A stretch of 64,000 nucleotides of DNA from Shewanella donghaensis (lineage in GTDB: Bacteria; Pseudomonadota; Gammaproteobacteria; Enterobacterales; Shewanellaceae), in NCBI RefSeq assembly GCF_007567505.1, contig NZ_CP041783.1:3782001-3846000 (forward strand), in the 5' to 3' direction. Under the pieces are notes generated by a model. That model saw only the letters and a program-made list of their open reading frames with translations, was not told where the DNA came from and made no database searches. This document shows, one piece after another, positions 29,121-37,985 of the stretch. Position 1 is the stretch's first letter; the number at the start of each line of letters is the position of its first letter. The position numbers were made by a program, and so were the translations under genes.

Positions 29121-29612
29121 TTATTTTGTGCGGCTAATTTTATCCAGATATCCCATCGCAAAGGCTGATAAAACAAAAGTGATGTGGATCAGTAAATACC
29201 ACATGATTTTGTCATTATTAATATTCTCAGCATTCATAAATACTTTAAGCAGGTGAATTGATGAAATGGCGACAATCGCTGCAGCGACCTTGTTTTTAAG
29301 TGAGCCAGAATCCATCTTGCCAAGCCAGCTTAGTTTTTCACTGTTTTCGCCCACATCAAGCTGTGAGACGAAGTTTTCATAGCCTGAAAACATCACCATA
29401 ACGATAAGCCCACCGACTAAAGTGATATCGATAAGCGACAGGGTGACGAGTATCAAGTCAACTTCTTTCATTTCGAAAACCATGGGTAGGATGTGAAAAA
29501 TCTCTTGAAAGAATTTCAACCCTAACGCCAATAAGATTAGGCTTAAGCCCAAATAAATTGGTGCCATGATCCAGCGCGATGCATACATTAATTTTTCAAA
29601 TATTTGTTCCAT
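29121..29612 (-). CDS. YqhA family membrane protein (UPF0114)
   Basis: 163 residues with four hydrophobic helices (about 15-35, 52-75, 108-125, 135-155). The N-terminal '[19 protein letters not shown]' and the central '[20 protein letters not shown]' followed by FSGYENFVS are the usual YqhA blocks. Function not known for the family. Stands alone, convergent with the Dcu gene. Confidence 0.9.
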   Translation of the reverse strand: MEQIFEKLMYASRWIMAPIYLGLSLILLALGLKFFQEIFHILPMVFEMKEVDLILVTLSLIDITLVGGLIVMVMFSGYENFVSQLDVGENSEKLSWLGKMDSGSLKNKVAAAIVAISSIHLLKVFMNAENINNDKIMWYLLIHITFVLSAFAMGYLDKISRTK

Positions 29613-29986
29613 AAAAACTTAATCCTTCAGATAAAATACGCTAGAAACCCATTGTGTTAATTATTTATAACAATAGCTGAAATGCACTGTAACTGCGCTT
29701 ACATACACTAGCAAGCTCGATGATCTGTCACCCGTTATATCTTCGTGAGTTAGAGCAAACTTATGCTAATGAATTATAGAAAAGATTGGTCTTGAAGTTT
29801 AAAAAATCAACATGAGTTAGGGTTTGTGTGATTGTGCGCTCTCTATGGAGGTGTGTTGGGTGACAGCTTAGGTGTTCTAATTTACACTGCGACCTTAAGC
29901 CTAGTTAGCTGTATTGAGGCATTCGTTAGTGCTTTAAAGGCTGAAAAAAAGATGCAATATCACTTTTAAAGCGAGTAGTTAATAGA
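29613..29986. other. Intergenic, nothing clear
   Basis: Divergent promoter region of the YqhA-type and RlpA-like genes. AT-rich, no strong hairpin or RNA gene seen. Confidence 0.4.
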
Positions 29987-30412
29987 ATGAGAAAATTTAA
30001 GCTTACCGTTACAGTATTACTTCTCGCCATGTTATCTGGCTGTTCATCAACATCACCAATCGATGCATCAAAGACAAACCAATATTCAAAATCTCATGCG
30101 CTAGTGGGGCAAGCTTCTTGGTACGGTAGTCAATATCACGGCAGATTGACGGCAAGTGGTGAGAAATACAATATGAGAGCCTATACAGCGGCGCATAAAA
30201 CTTTGCCTTTTGGCACGATTGTGAGAGCCACAAATACCGCTAACAATAAAAGTGTCGATGTAAAAATTAATGATCGCGGTCCATTTGTTAAAGGTCGAGT
30301 TATCGATCTTTCTCAAAAAGCATTCCAACAAATAGCTAGTGTTAATCAAGGCATTGTACCGATCAAAATTGACATACTAGATGACAGTAAAACCTTTAGA
30401 TATAAGCACTAA
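29987..30412 (+). CDS. RlpA-like septal ring lipoprotein (double-psi beta barrel)
   Basis: 141-residue outer-membrane lipoprotein: basic start, hydrophobic helix and lipobox LSGCSS. The RlpA domain is nearly the whole mature protein: 'GQASWYGSQYHGRLTASGEK', then 'AHKTLPFGTIVRATN' and NDRGPFVKGRVIDLS, including the catalytic His/Asp pattern of RlpA glycosylases. No SPOR domain, so it is shorter than full RlpA and may not be septum-targeted. Probably cleaves naked glycan strands or is a structural relative. Confidence 0.9.
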   Translation: MRKFKLTVTVLLLAMLSGCSSTSPIDASKTNQYSKSHALVGQASWYGSQYHGRLTASGEKYNMRAYTAAHKTLPFGTIVRATNTANNKSVDVKINDRGPFVKGRVIDLSQKAFQQIASVNQGIVPIKIDILDDSKTFRYKH

Positions 30413-30704
30413 CCTGCCATAACAAGCATTATGAGTTAGGGCTAGAGTAAGTTGTCCTAACGTATTTTCGTAGACTTAAATATGTAAACTACTAGTGATT
30501 AACAACAGTCATCATGGCTGATTAGGATATATTTTTGAGCTTGGAACTGTCCAAGCATCAGGACTGTGCCTGTTAGGTCTTATTTTAAAAACACCTTCCT
30601 TATCCCACCTCAATCAAATCAAGTTAATGGATTAATAGTTGACTAAATTACTCGGGAATAATAACATTTATTTAAAATGCACCTTTAAATGGTTTGGAGT
30701 TCTT

Positions 30705-30890
30705 ATGTCAGTATCTTTCAAGAAAATGTTTGGCTTTAAAAAGTCAGTTGAGCAGGCTTCTGTGTTAACTTCGGCTCCGGTTGCAGCTAACGCTGAACAA
30801 GGTAAAGTGACTAATGCAGATGCTAAAGCGAAAGAAGCTGAAACTGCTAAACATGGTGGTGATGTGTGTTGTGGCTCTTGTAGCAAGTAG
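30705..30890 (+). CDS. CCGSCS-motif small protein
   Basis: 61 residues. ATG 30705 has a GGAG site 5 bases upstream; the open frame extends further upstream but has no ribosome site. A basic start (SFKKMFGFKK), an Ala/Lys-rich helical middle and a C-terminal cysteine cluster, GDVCCGSCSK. This matches what I remember as the 'CCGSCS motif protein' family of Shewanella and relatives. The three cysteines suggest metal or redox binding, but no function is known. Single-gene unit, ended by the repeat at 30909-30992. Confidence 0.8.
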   Translation: MSVSFKKMFGFKKSVEQASVLTSAPVAANAEQGKVTNADAKAKEAETAKHGGDVCCGSCSK

Positions 30891-30908
30891 CTTTAAGCAA
30901 GTTGTTAT

Positions 30909-30992
30909 GTGTCACTAGCAGCTAGCGACACACTATAATAAAAAAACCAAAAACCATTAATACTGCAGTAAGTAATCTTGTTTTGGTTTTTT
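30909..30992 (+). terminator. Hairpins after the CCGSCS gene
   Basis: First hairpin: GTGTCACTAGC (30909-30919) with GCTAGCGACAC (30921-30931), one mismatch. Second: AAAAAACCAAAA (30942-30953) with TTTTGGTTTTTT (30981-30992), ending in T-run. Either can act in termination. Confidence 0.6.
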
Positions 30993-31358
30993 TACTTCTA
31001 CTTCAGCTCGATTAAAGTTCACTTAATCACAAGCCTGTAAGGCTGGTTCTGTGTTCGTTTCGTGGCAACTGCCAACTCGTTAATGTTGCGATAACTGCTG
31101 CTAAGCTTATTAGGCTTATGGCTATATCGGAAACGCGTTATTAGCGAGTGTGGTTTTGTTTGAGCTAATTAATTGATCTACGTACGTTGTCAGATGCAAT
31201 TGCATACAGCAATGTAAATATTATTTGTATACTATCAGAGCATAAGGGAAACTTCTGAGTAAAGTTATTTAAATCAATAGTTCATAGCGGTCTTTTAGCA
31301 GCGCTTGCGAATTTTTGATTATGTTAATTCAGCGAACATAACAGTATGGATACACAAT
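30993..31358. other. Intergenic, no gene seen
   Basis: Leader of the DUF4937-like gene. The open frame continues to a TTG at 31305 without a ribosome site. No other structure recognised. Confidence 0.4.
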
Positions 31359-32003
31359 ATGACCATCGCGAAAATCATTACCTGTAAAGTTGCTAAGGAT
31401 CAAAAAGCGCATTTTTGTCATAGTCAGCAAGGCTGGAAGTCAGCTGCTACCTGTGATGGATTTATGGGGCAGTTTGGTGGATGGGTGCAAGATGAAGAGA
31501 ATGTGAATCATTCAGAACTGACAGCGGTAATTGTCGGTTTGTGGCGCACAGAGCAGGATTTAGCCTTATTTATGGCGACGGTTCATGATGACATTATTGA
31601 GCAAAATCAGCAGGTATCGACTTATTTGAACTGTAGCGTTAATCGTTTAAGCCATGTTATGCCTATTCACCATGACCAAGATAAGTTCCCTAATACGGGA
31701 ATACTGCGGATTGCTTATTGTGATGATGTTACTGATAAACAGGCATTTATGGCTAATCAGCAACACATTTGGAATCCTGGGATGATACGTCAAACGGGGT
31801 TTATTGGGGGAGATGTTTGGCAAAATAGCACTCAACATGTCGTGCTCAGTTATTGGTCATCGGCGCTGGCGCACCAACAATATCAGCAGGGTGATTTTGT
31901 CTCACTTCGCCAACAAGCTAAGCCACTTAGCTATATTGGCCATATCTCAGGTTTCACCGTATTGCTTGAACCGCTTTGGCGTATATCTGAACCGCAATCA
32001 TAA
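31359..32003 (+). CDS. DUF4937/YdbC-like protein
   Basis: About 214 residues from ATG 31359. Two halves look alike: both have a short beta start, 'F..Q.GW' / 'H.WNPGMIRQTGFIGGDVWQN' and a W-containing core (VIVGLWRTEQDLALFM; HVVLSYWSSALAHQQY). This suggests a duplicated ferredoxin-like (dimeric alpha-beta barrel) fold, as in the B. subtilis YdbC/DUF4937 family. No membrane segment. Possibly a monooxygenase-type fold without cofactor; function unknown. The start has only a weak ribosome site. Confidence 0.75.
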   Translation: MTIAKIITCKVAKDQKAHFCHSQQGWKSAATCDGFMGQFGGWVQDEENVNHSELTAVIVGLWRTEQDLALFMATVHDDIIEQNQQVSTYLNCSVNRLSHVMPIHHDQDKFPNTGILRIAYCDDVTDKQAFMANQQHIWNPGMIRQTGFIGGDVWQNSTQHVVLSYWSSALAHQQYQQGDFVSLRQQAKPLSYIGHISGFTVLLEPLWRISEPQS

Positions 32004-32132
32004 ATATCATTTTGAGAGGAAAGGTCTTTAATCATGATTTTGATGCATAAAATCAACTGCTTCCCTTCATAAAATATCACAGTACAATAAGCCATATAAA
32101 GGAATGCTAAAACACACCGATGGGATATTGTG

Positions 32133-32390
32133 ATGCCGTTATTGGATGACGTCGAAAAACTAAAAGCTGAATTGAGGGAGCTGAAATTAAAGCAATCCTC
32201 AACACAGATTTCACTCGCTTGAGAAGGGAGTCAGTGCTGGTTCTTAAAGAGTTTAGGGAATAAGGATTTGCAATTAAAACAAGCTTTTACTCCGGCAGTT
32301 TTGTATGATTATTTAAATATATTAAGGACTTATTACTTCTCTATCTTATCGTTAGCTGAGCCCTGGTATTTTAAGATAAAACTCAGTTAA
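32133..32390 (+). pseudogene. Small ORF interrupted by one in-frame TGA
   Basis: ATG 32133 opens 29 codons (MPLLDDVEKLKAELRELKLK...) to TGA at 32220-32222; the same frame then stays open for 55 more codons (EGSQCWFLKSLGNKD...) to TAA at 32388. A frame this long in AT-rich DNA with one stop suggests a nonsense-mutated small gene (TGG to TGA gives Trp). The first part is a charged helix. Selenocysteine is not supported: I see no convincing SECIS hairpin after the TGA. Not in any family I recognise. Confidence 0.45.
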
Positions 32391-32484
32391 GTTTATTATA
32401 ATAAGACACTTTTGTAGAACGCGGCATTTATTAAACATCATGCATAATGTGTGATGCATTCAACATTTTAAAGAGGGCTTTGTT

Positions 32485-32904
32485 ATCAAAGACAACCATA
32501 GTTCAGATTCTTCTCGTCGCAAGCCTTGGGTGGTTTTAGGCGTGATAGCTGCCATAGCAATATTAGCTGCAGTGGTGTTCAATGTCTTGCCAAAAGGCTT
32601 TAAAACATCCCATGAGCAAGTTGGCACCGGTAAACCTGCGTTAGTATTTGTTTATGATCCTAACCTTGCCGTGAGTAATAGCCAAACAGAGCAAATGAAT
32701 GCCGCTCGGGAACAGCTTAATGATCAAGCTTTCTTCCTTATTGCCAGAATGGGAACGCCAGAGGGTGATCAGTTCATCGCTAAATATCGGGTGAAATCAG
32801 CAGAAATGTTACTTTTTGATCCCGCGGGCAAGTTGGTAAAAAAAGAATATGCACTTAAAACCTCTAACGAATTGATTAACTGGTTACAGTCGCAAATTAA
32901 ATAG
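32485..32904 (+). CDS. Membrane-anchored protein with thioredoxin-like C-terminal domain
   Basis: From GTG 32530 the product has 124 residues: a membrane helix (VVLGVIAAIAILAAVVFNVL) and a periplasmic domain 'KPALVFVYDPNLAVSNSQTEQ' through 'LLFDPAGKLVKKEYALKTSN', which looks like a degenerate thioredoxin fold without CxxC. Upstream, 15 in-frame codons (IKDNHSSDSSRRKPW) read like a natural cytosolic tail before the helix, and GAGGG (32473-32477) is well placed for ATC at 32485, but there is no ATG/GTG/TTG. I list the longer form; the GTG start is the conservative choice. Terminator at 32923. Confidence 0.65.
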   Translation: MKDNHSSDSSRRKPWVVLGVIAAIAILAAVVFNVLPKGFKTSHEQVGTGKPALVFVYDPNLAVSNSQTEQMNAAREQLNDQAFFLIARMGTPEGDQFIAKYRVKSAEMLLFDPAGKLVKKEYALKTSNELINWLQSQIK

Positions 32905-32922
32905 CCATTTGTTAGCTGTTAT

Positions 32923-32957
32923 AAAGCCTTGAACGTAAATACGCTCAAGGCTTTTTT
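32923..32957 (+). terminator. Rho-independent terminator
   Basis: AAAGCCTTGA (32923-32932) with TCAAGGCTTT (32945-32954) and a T6 run. Confidence 0.85.
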
Positions 32958-33091
32958 GTTTTATAAGGGATATAGGTTCAAGCAAGTTAAATACTGAATC
33001 GCCCAGTTACTTATGTCCAGTTACTTATGCTCAGTCATTTAGATTGAATAATCTTACGCTCAGTACCGCAGACTCAATAAAACGATAAATA

Positions 33092-33526
33092 TCATTTATT
33101 CTTTTCAAGCCAATGCTCATCGGCTTCTTTAATAAATTGGTGTTTATTTTCCAGCCAATTTTCTCTCACACTTAGACTGTAGTTTAGGTAAAGTTTGTCT
33201 TCAAAAACGGTAAATGCATTCGGGTCACTACTGACGACAAAACCACTGCTCATGGCGTATGCGCAATAGCCACCATACTGCGGGATATATTGCTGTGGCG
33301 ATTGCTCAAATTGGGCTTGATGTAGTTTACTGGCAAACAACCATTGAGTGCCTTGGTATTCACTTGTGAAGTCTGTACTGCCCTTAACGGCTTTGTTATC
33401 TGCAAAATATGCAACGACATCATAGCCACTGACAGCATAACCTTGCTGATTAAAAATCGGTTGGTCACTTATGCTGGTACAGCCCATCATGGCCAACGCG
33501 AGTAGCAGGTAAGTCAGCTTTTTCAT
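33092..33526 (-). CDS. YHS-domain lipoprotein
   Basis: 144 residues: lipobox LAMMGCTS, then a YHS domain, 'YAVSGYDVVAYFADNKAVKG', 'FASKLHQAQFEQSPQQYIP', YGGYCAYAMSSG. YHS domains in secreted proteins are associated with metal (copper/iron) handling. It is a lone gene. Family clear, substrate unknown. Confidence 0.85.
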   Translation of the reverse strand: MKKLTYLLLALAMMGCTSISDQPIFNQQGYAVSGYDVVAYFADNKAVKGSTDFTSEYQGTQWLFASKLHQAQFEQSPQQYIPQYGGYCAYAMSSGFVVSSDPNAFTVFEDKLYLNYSLSVRENWLENKHQFIKEADEHWLEKNK

Positions 33527-33652
33527 CCTAAATCCTTGTTATTGATTTATGCACTATTTGCGACAAAGGCAATAGCGGCAAACACAAATAATGGTATCTG
33601 GATAAGGAGACCTGATTAGGTTGGAAAACATTTCAATGCACTAAATTTAAAA

Positions 33653-33727
33653 GAACAGCATTTTAAAAAACAGCATTTAAACGAACAGCTATTAAACGAG
33701 CCGCTATTAAATGCACAGCTATTAAAT
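33653..33727. repeat. Five 15-bp tandem repeats
   Basis: Exact 15-base period: GAACAGCATTTTAAA, AAACAGCATTTAAAC, GAACAGCTATTAAAC, GAGCCGCTATTAAAT, GCACAGCTATTAAAT. In one frame the array is open (pentapeptide-like NEQLL units), but there is no start codon after the preceding TAG at 33617, so coding is unlikely. Confidence 0.85.
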
Positions 33728-33795
33728 GAAAAATGAGCCAATGAACATTGGTCTGCTAGATTTGGATTTAAGAAGGTGATTGAGTGAAACCAGAT

Positions 33796-33832
33796 CCCTC
33801 ACACTTAAAAGGGTATCAACTAAGTGTGAGGG
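33796..33832. terminator. Strong hairpin
   Basis: Perfect 12-bp stem CCCTCACACTTA / TAAGTGTGAGGG, 13-base loop. It follows the stop codon of the 149-residue protein gene on the minus strand. T-run is weak. Confidence 0.65.
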
Positions 33833-33872
33833 GGTTTAACTATGATGAATTGTCTATTCTGTCGATTATTAC

Positions 33873-34322
33873 CTACTTGATGATGATTTCTCTTAATCTG
33901 TACTCTCCTGTTAATGTCCTTACATCGGGATATGTTTTGGTAATTTTTCGGCTGTTGTCTTGGTTGGCTTGGCCCCAACTTTTCATAAAGGTTTTGTATT
34001 TTTCCTGATTAGGTTCTAAGTCAGCGCTGTTCTCAAACATCACCATTAGCACCATATTAAAGTCGCCACTTTGGGGTAATTCACTGGCATAAATTTTCCA
34101 GTCTTTAATAAAACCGAGCTCTTTTTGTAATCGAACCGCTTTAACCCAACTCTCTCGTAATCCTTCTAAATACACATCTTCCATGTTTGGGTCTATTCGT
34201 ACTGTTGTCATTGAAGTAATGTCTTTTCCAAGGTCATAATCTTTATAGATCTCAAGTTCAGCTTGAGAAGAAACAGCAAAGAGTAAACAACATAATCCGA
34301 TAACTCCGATAATATGTTTCAT
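33873..34322 (-). CDS. Exported protein of unknown function
   Basis: 149 residues. ATG 34322 has GGAGAG 8 bases upstream and a clear signal peptide (MKHIIGVIGLCCLLFAVSSQA); the frame upstream of it is chance. The mature part 'YKDYDLGKDITSMTTVRID', then 'LREIIIK' at the end, and 'ANQDNSRKITKTYPDVRTL' look like a small alpha+beta periplasmic protein with repeated Lys/Glu helices. I do not recognise a family. Single gene. Confidence 0.75.
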   Translation of the reverse strand: MKHIIGVIGLCCLLFAVSSQAELEIYKDYDLGKDITSMTTVRIDPNMEDVYLEGLRESWVKAVRLQKELGFIKDWKIYASELPQSGDFNMVLMVMFENSADLEPNQEKYKTFMKSWGQANQDNSRKITKTYPDVRTLTGEYRLREIIIK

Positions 34323-34743
34323 TTTATACTCTCCATAAGGTGTAAGAAATTTGACCCCAAAAGTATAGTTATGAATAGTAGACTTGCTAGTATCCATGCA
34401 GGTTCTCAGTGATTTTTGAACCGTGATATTTATTATTTTTCTGTAAAAGTGTAACGAATTCATTAGGCCACTAATGAAATAGAAGAAAGACTGATTTTTA
34501 AGATTTTGCGACGATATTGGAGCCAGGTAAGACTGCTATAAGAGAACGATATCCATAAATATAATCAGTGGTAGATAAGATGTTTGTCACAACAAAATAA
34601 GTTGAGCTGATGCCATATTTCATAATTTCAATCCTTAATTCAATGAATGTAAATAGTAATGGTTTTTATTTACATTCGTGTTAGATCTTTGTTAGAGTTC
34701 GCAACCTAATTTAGCTTGTTCTAACAAAAGGATTGTTTACAAC
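34323..34743. promoter_or_regulatory. Promoter region of the TonB receptor with long inverted repeat
   Basis: GAATGTAAAT (34645-34654) and ATTTACATTC (34668-34677) are perfect inverted copies with a 13-base spacer, about 67-99 bases before the receptor ATG. No good Fur box (GATAATGATAATCATTATC-like) is visible here. Confidence 0.5.
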
Positions 34744-37068
34744 ATGAAATCTCGCCATCAAACATCATTATTATTAGGTGCTAAAGCGGTTGCTACCGCA
34801 CTGGTTTTTAGTAGTGCGCCTCTGCATGCGGCTGATGAAAAAAATGAAGTCTGTGATAAAGAAAGCGGCGTTGAATGCCAATCTGCAACCTCAAAAGAAG
34901 CCATCGAACGCATTCAAATTCATGGTGTGAAAAGTTCTGTCTATTTCTATGACACTTCAGGTGATAAACGCCGCGTTGCGGATCTGGTTGATACGCCACA
35001 AATGATCACGGTACTGACTCAAGATCAAATTCAAGAATCTGGCTTAACCGATTTAAAAGATATTTTATCTACTCAAGCGGGTGTGACCTTGGGAACGGGC
35101 GAAAACGGCAATGCTTTTGGCGATCGTTATATTATTCGTGGTCACGAAGCCCGCAGTGATGTGTTTGTTGATGGTTTGCGCGATCCGGGTATGACCACCC
35201 GTGAAAGTTTTGCCACCGAACAAGTTGAAATTACTAAAGGCCCAAGTTCAACCTTTGCTGGACGCGGTTCATCAGGTGGTGCAGTGAACAGTGTCACCAA
35301 AAAAGCCTCGACTGCTTATAACTTTGGTCGTGTTGATGCTGCTGTGGGCACCGATGACCATACCCGTTTTACGGTTGATTATAACGTGCCGTTAACTGAA
35401 GAGGTCGCGCTACGAATTAACGGCCTGATTGCCGATGAAGATAAGCCGGGTCGTGAAGGCATTAGCTCAGAAAGAAATGGCGCCCAGTTATCACTGGTGT
35501 ATGAAGCGACAGATGACTTGTCATTTATCGCCGATGGTTACTACATGAAAGCCGATGATGTGGCTGATTTAGGTAGCTACTTTGACCAAGATACTCGCAA
35601 GCCTATCGAAGATATTCCAGTTTATGCTCAAGATTCTGACTTTCTCAGCTCTGATGTCAGCACGTTTACCTTGCGCACAGAATATGAGATTTCAGATAGT
35701 TTAAGTTTTTATAATGCCACCCGTATTGGTCGCACTGAAAATGGCTACATTACCACGGGTATGAGTGGCACTAACCGTGCTGCGAGTGATCTTGACGCGC
35801 CGGGGGCTGAAACCTTAACTATTAGCACCCATCAAGGACGCCAAGATGTTGAATACTGGAGTACTCAGTTCAACTTATTCTGGAATACCGATATTTTAGG
35901 TATGGAGAATAAGTGGGTATTTGGACTCGAATATACCGATGAATCAGTGGATAACGGCGTTTATGATATCGTCAATAATAACGCCACTAACTGTATTGTC
36001 GATGGCCGCCGAGGCGAGTCTGGTGCTTATTGTATTGTTGATGGTAATGGCGATGAAGTTGATAATATCGATCAACTGATGGGCCGTACTTATTCAAAAG
36101 GGGCATCTGATGCGATATATAATATCGAAACCATCTCGGCTTACTTCATGGATACCGTGGCAATCACCGAAGAGGTAGAACTCTTTTTCGGCTTCAGACA
36201 AGATAGCTTTGATTACACCAATGACACTTCAAGTAGCCGTAATGGTGATATTTTATATGACTATTCCGACAGCATGTATAACGGCCATGTTGGCTTAGTG
36301 TATAGCCTGACAGAAGCAGGCAATATATACGCCAGCTACAGCACGGCGACTAACATCAATGGCGGTGAGTCAGACCTTGGCGCAAGTTGTGGTTATGGTG
36401 GACTTTGTGGCACACCTGAGCAAGTACTGGCAGCGGATCCTGAATTGGTTGAGAATATTGAGCTTGGTACTAAATGGATGCTGTTTGACGATAGCGTGAT
36501 GTTTTCTGCCTCGATATTCCAAATCACTAAAGATGATGTAATGGAAAGTGTCGGTGATAGCTATTCAACCTTAGGTAGCCTCAATACCGGTAAAAACCGT
36601 GTCGAAGGGATTGAAATTGGCATGGTGGGTAATATCACTGAGGCGTTAAGTATTCAATTATCGGCGTCGTTAATGGACTCTGAAATACTCGAATCATTTA
36701 ATGAAGACTACATAGGTAAAAAACTGAGTAACTTTGCTGACGAAAGTGCCTATTTACAACTACGTTACGAAATTAATGACATGTTCGTCATTGGTGGTGG
36801 TTACACTTATCAAGGTAAAATGTACGGTGGACAACCTGATACTGCAGCCGGATATGATACTGAAAATAGCCGTTACAGCATAGAAGTACCCGCTTACCAA
36901 GTGGTGAGTTTATTCGCGAATTACAATGCTACAGAGGACTTAACCTTCCGCGTTAATGTTGGCAATGTATTAGATGAAGAGTACTGGACTGCAGCATATC
37001 GTTCAGGGTCATTTATGTACCTGGGTGATGCAAGAAATGCTAATTTAACCGCGACATATGAATTTTAA
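34744..37068 (+). CDS. TonB-dependent siderophore receptor
   Basis: 774-residue outer-membrane gated channel for ferric (probably catecholate) siderophores. Signal peptide to about residue 29, an extended TonB-box region (IERIQIHGVKSS), plug domain (about 75-185: DTPQMITVLTQDQIQESGL, 'RYIIRGHEARSDVFVDGLRD', VEITKGPSSTFAGRGSSGG) and a 22-strand beta barrel ending in the membrane-insertion signal 'NLTATYEF' (terminal Phe). Fiu/PiuA-like by its partner: the PiuC-type dioxygenase starts 15 bases later. Likely iron-regulated, but no Fur box is obvious upstream. Confidence 0.92.
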   Translation: MKSRHQTSLLLGAKAVATALVFSSAPLHAADEKNEVCDKESGVECQSATSKEAIERIQIHGVKSSVYFYDTSGDKRRVADLVDTPQMITVLTQDQIQESGLTDLKDILSTQAGVTLGTGENGNAFGDRYIIRGHEARSDVFVDGLRDPGMTTRESFATEQVEITKGPSSTFAGRGSSGGAVNSVTKKASTAYNFGRVDAAVGTDDHTRFTVDYNVPLTEEVALRINGLIADEDKPGREGISSERNGAQLSLVYEATDDLSFIADGYYMKADDVADLGSYFDQDTRKPIEDIPVYAQDSDFLSSDVSTFTLRTEYEISDSLSFYNATRIGRTENGYITTGMSGTNRAASDLDAPGAETLTISTHQGRQDVEYWSTQFNLFWNTDILGMENKWVFGLEYTDESVDNGVYDIVNNNATNCIVDGRRGESGAYCIVDGNGDEVDNIDQLMGRTYSKGASDAIYNIETISAYFMDTVAITEEVELFFGFRQDSFDYTNDTSSSRNGDILYDYSDSMYNGHVGLVYSLTEAGNIYASYSTATNINGGESDLGASCGYGGLCGTPEQVLAADPELVENIELGTKWMLFDDSVMFSASIFQITKDDVMESVGDSYSTLGSLNTGKNRVEGIEIGMVGNITEALSIQLSASLMDSEILESFNEDYIGKKLSNFADESAYLQLRYEINDMFVIGGGYTYQGKMYGGQPDTAAGYDTENSRYSIEVPAYQVVSLFANYNATEDLTFRVNVGNVLDEEYWTAAYRSGSFMYLGDARNANLTATYEF

Positions 37069-37082
37069 ATAAAGGTATCGTA

Positions 37083-37763
37083 ATGATTGTTATTGAGAAA
37101 ATATTGACTGCTGAAGAAGTGAGTTTATTCAGACAGCAATTAGCTGATGCACCATGGCTAGATGGTAAACAAACCGCCATGGGCATGGCGGCGTCAGTAA
37201 AAAATAACACTCAAGCCGATGCTAATCAAGATGTGGTTCGCCAACTAGCTAATCAGCTGTTGGCGCAAATTGGTCATAACCCCAAGGTCGTTTCGGCGGC
37301 CTTACCCCATAAAATTTTTCCGCCTTGCTTCAATCGTTATTCAGAGACTGAAGAATATGGTTTTCATGTTGATGCTGCAGTTATGAGGGTGCCAGGCACC
37401 GCTGATGTGATCCGCAGTGATATGTCGATGACTACTTTTTTAAGTGAGCCTGATGAATATGACGGTGGGGAATTGATCATCTCGACAGAATTTGGCGATC
37501 AACAAATAAAATTACCAGCGGGTTACAGCGTATTGTACCCATCTAGTAGCTTACATAAGGTCACTGCGGTGACGCGTGGTGAGCGAATTGCTGCGATAAC
37601 ATGGATGCAAAGCATGGTGGCTGATGGGAGTTTACGACAGAATTTGTATCAGCTTGATCAAAGTATTCAGTCATTGATCAATCAAGGTAAGACTGATCGT
37701 GAAGAGCTCAATAAACTTCATAACGTTTATCATAATTTGATCCGACAATTTACCCAGCTGTAA
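37083..37763 (+). CDS. Fe(II)/2-oxoglutarate dioxygenase, PiuC/YbiX family
   Basis: 226-residue cytosolic dioxygenase. Iron ligands are visible: 'YGFHVDAAVMRVPG' (His-x-Asp) and 'YPSSSLHKVTAVTRGERIAA' (distal His, 2-oxoglutarate Arg). Length equals E. coli YbiX and Pseudomonas PiuC, which are also encoded next to a catecholate siderophore receptor. The gene is 14 bases after the receptor stop and certainly co-transcribed. Substrate unknown; a role in releasing iron from siderophores has been proposed for the family. Confidence 0.92.
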   Translation: MIVIEKILTAEEVSLFRQQLADAPWLDGKQTAMGMAASVKNNTQADANQDVVRQLANQLLAQIGHNPKVVSAALPHKIFPPCFNRYSETEEYGFHVDAAVMRVPGTADVIRSDMSMTTFLSEPDEYDGGELIISTEFGDQQIKLPAGYSVLYPSSSLHKVTAVTRGERIAAITWMQSMVADGSLRQNLYQLDQSIQSLINQGKTDREELNKLHNVYHNLIRQFTQL

Positions 37764-37831
37764 TATGGATTGTTTAAGATTTTGCTGCTGCGAGTCGTAA
37801 AAGTGATTCTCTGCAGTTCGCAACATTAGTG

Positions 37832-37883
37832 AGTTACTTCAGTTAGTTACTTCAGTTAGTTACTTCAGTTAGTTACTTCAGTT
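37832..37883. repeat. Four perfect 13-bp tandem repeats
   Basis: AGTTACTTCAGTT occurs four times head to tail without a mismatch between the piuC-type gene and ydcH. Confidence 0.9.
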
Positions 37884-37937
37884 AATAACAGTCGATCGAG
37901 AGTATGTCTTAGAGGATATTGCAGTAGACATTAAAAT

Positions 37938-37984
37938 AAATGGCCAGTTCTTAGCTAATAAATCCTGGCCATTTAGCTTAATCT
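37938..37984. terminator. Hairpin between convergent genes
   Basis: AAATGGCCAG (37938-37947) and CTGGCCATTT (37975-37984), 27-base loop, adjoining the ydcH stop codon. Confidence 0.5.
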
Positions 37985-37985
37985 T

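Noticed and set aside
32220..32222. Selenocysteine TGA
   Set aside because: No convincing SECIS hairpin within 40 bases after the codon, and no selenoprotein family recognised.
33784..34008. 74-codon open frame on the plus strand
   Set aside because: Covers the 12-bp hairpin and the antisense of the 149-residue exported protein gene.
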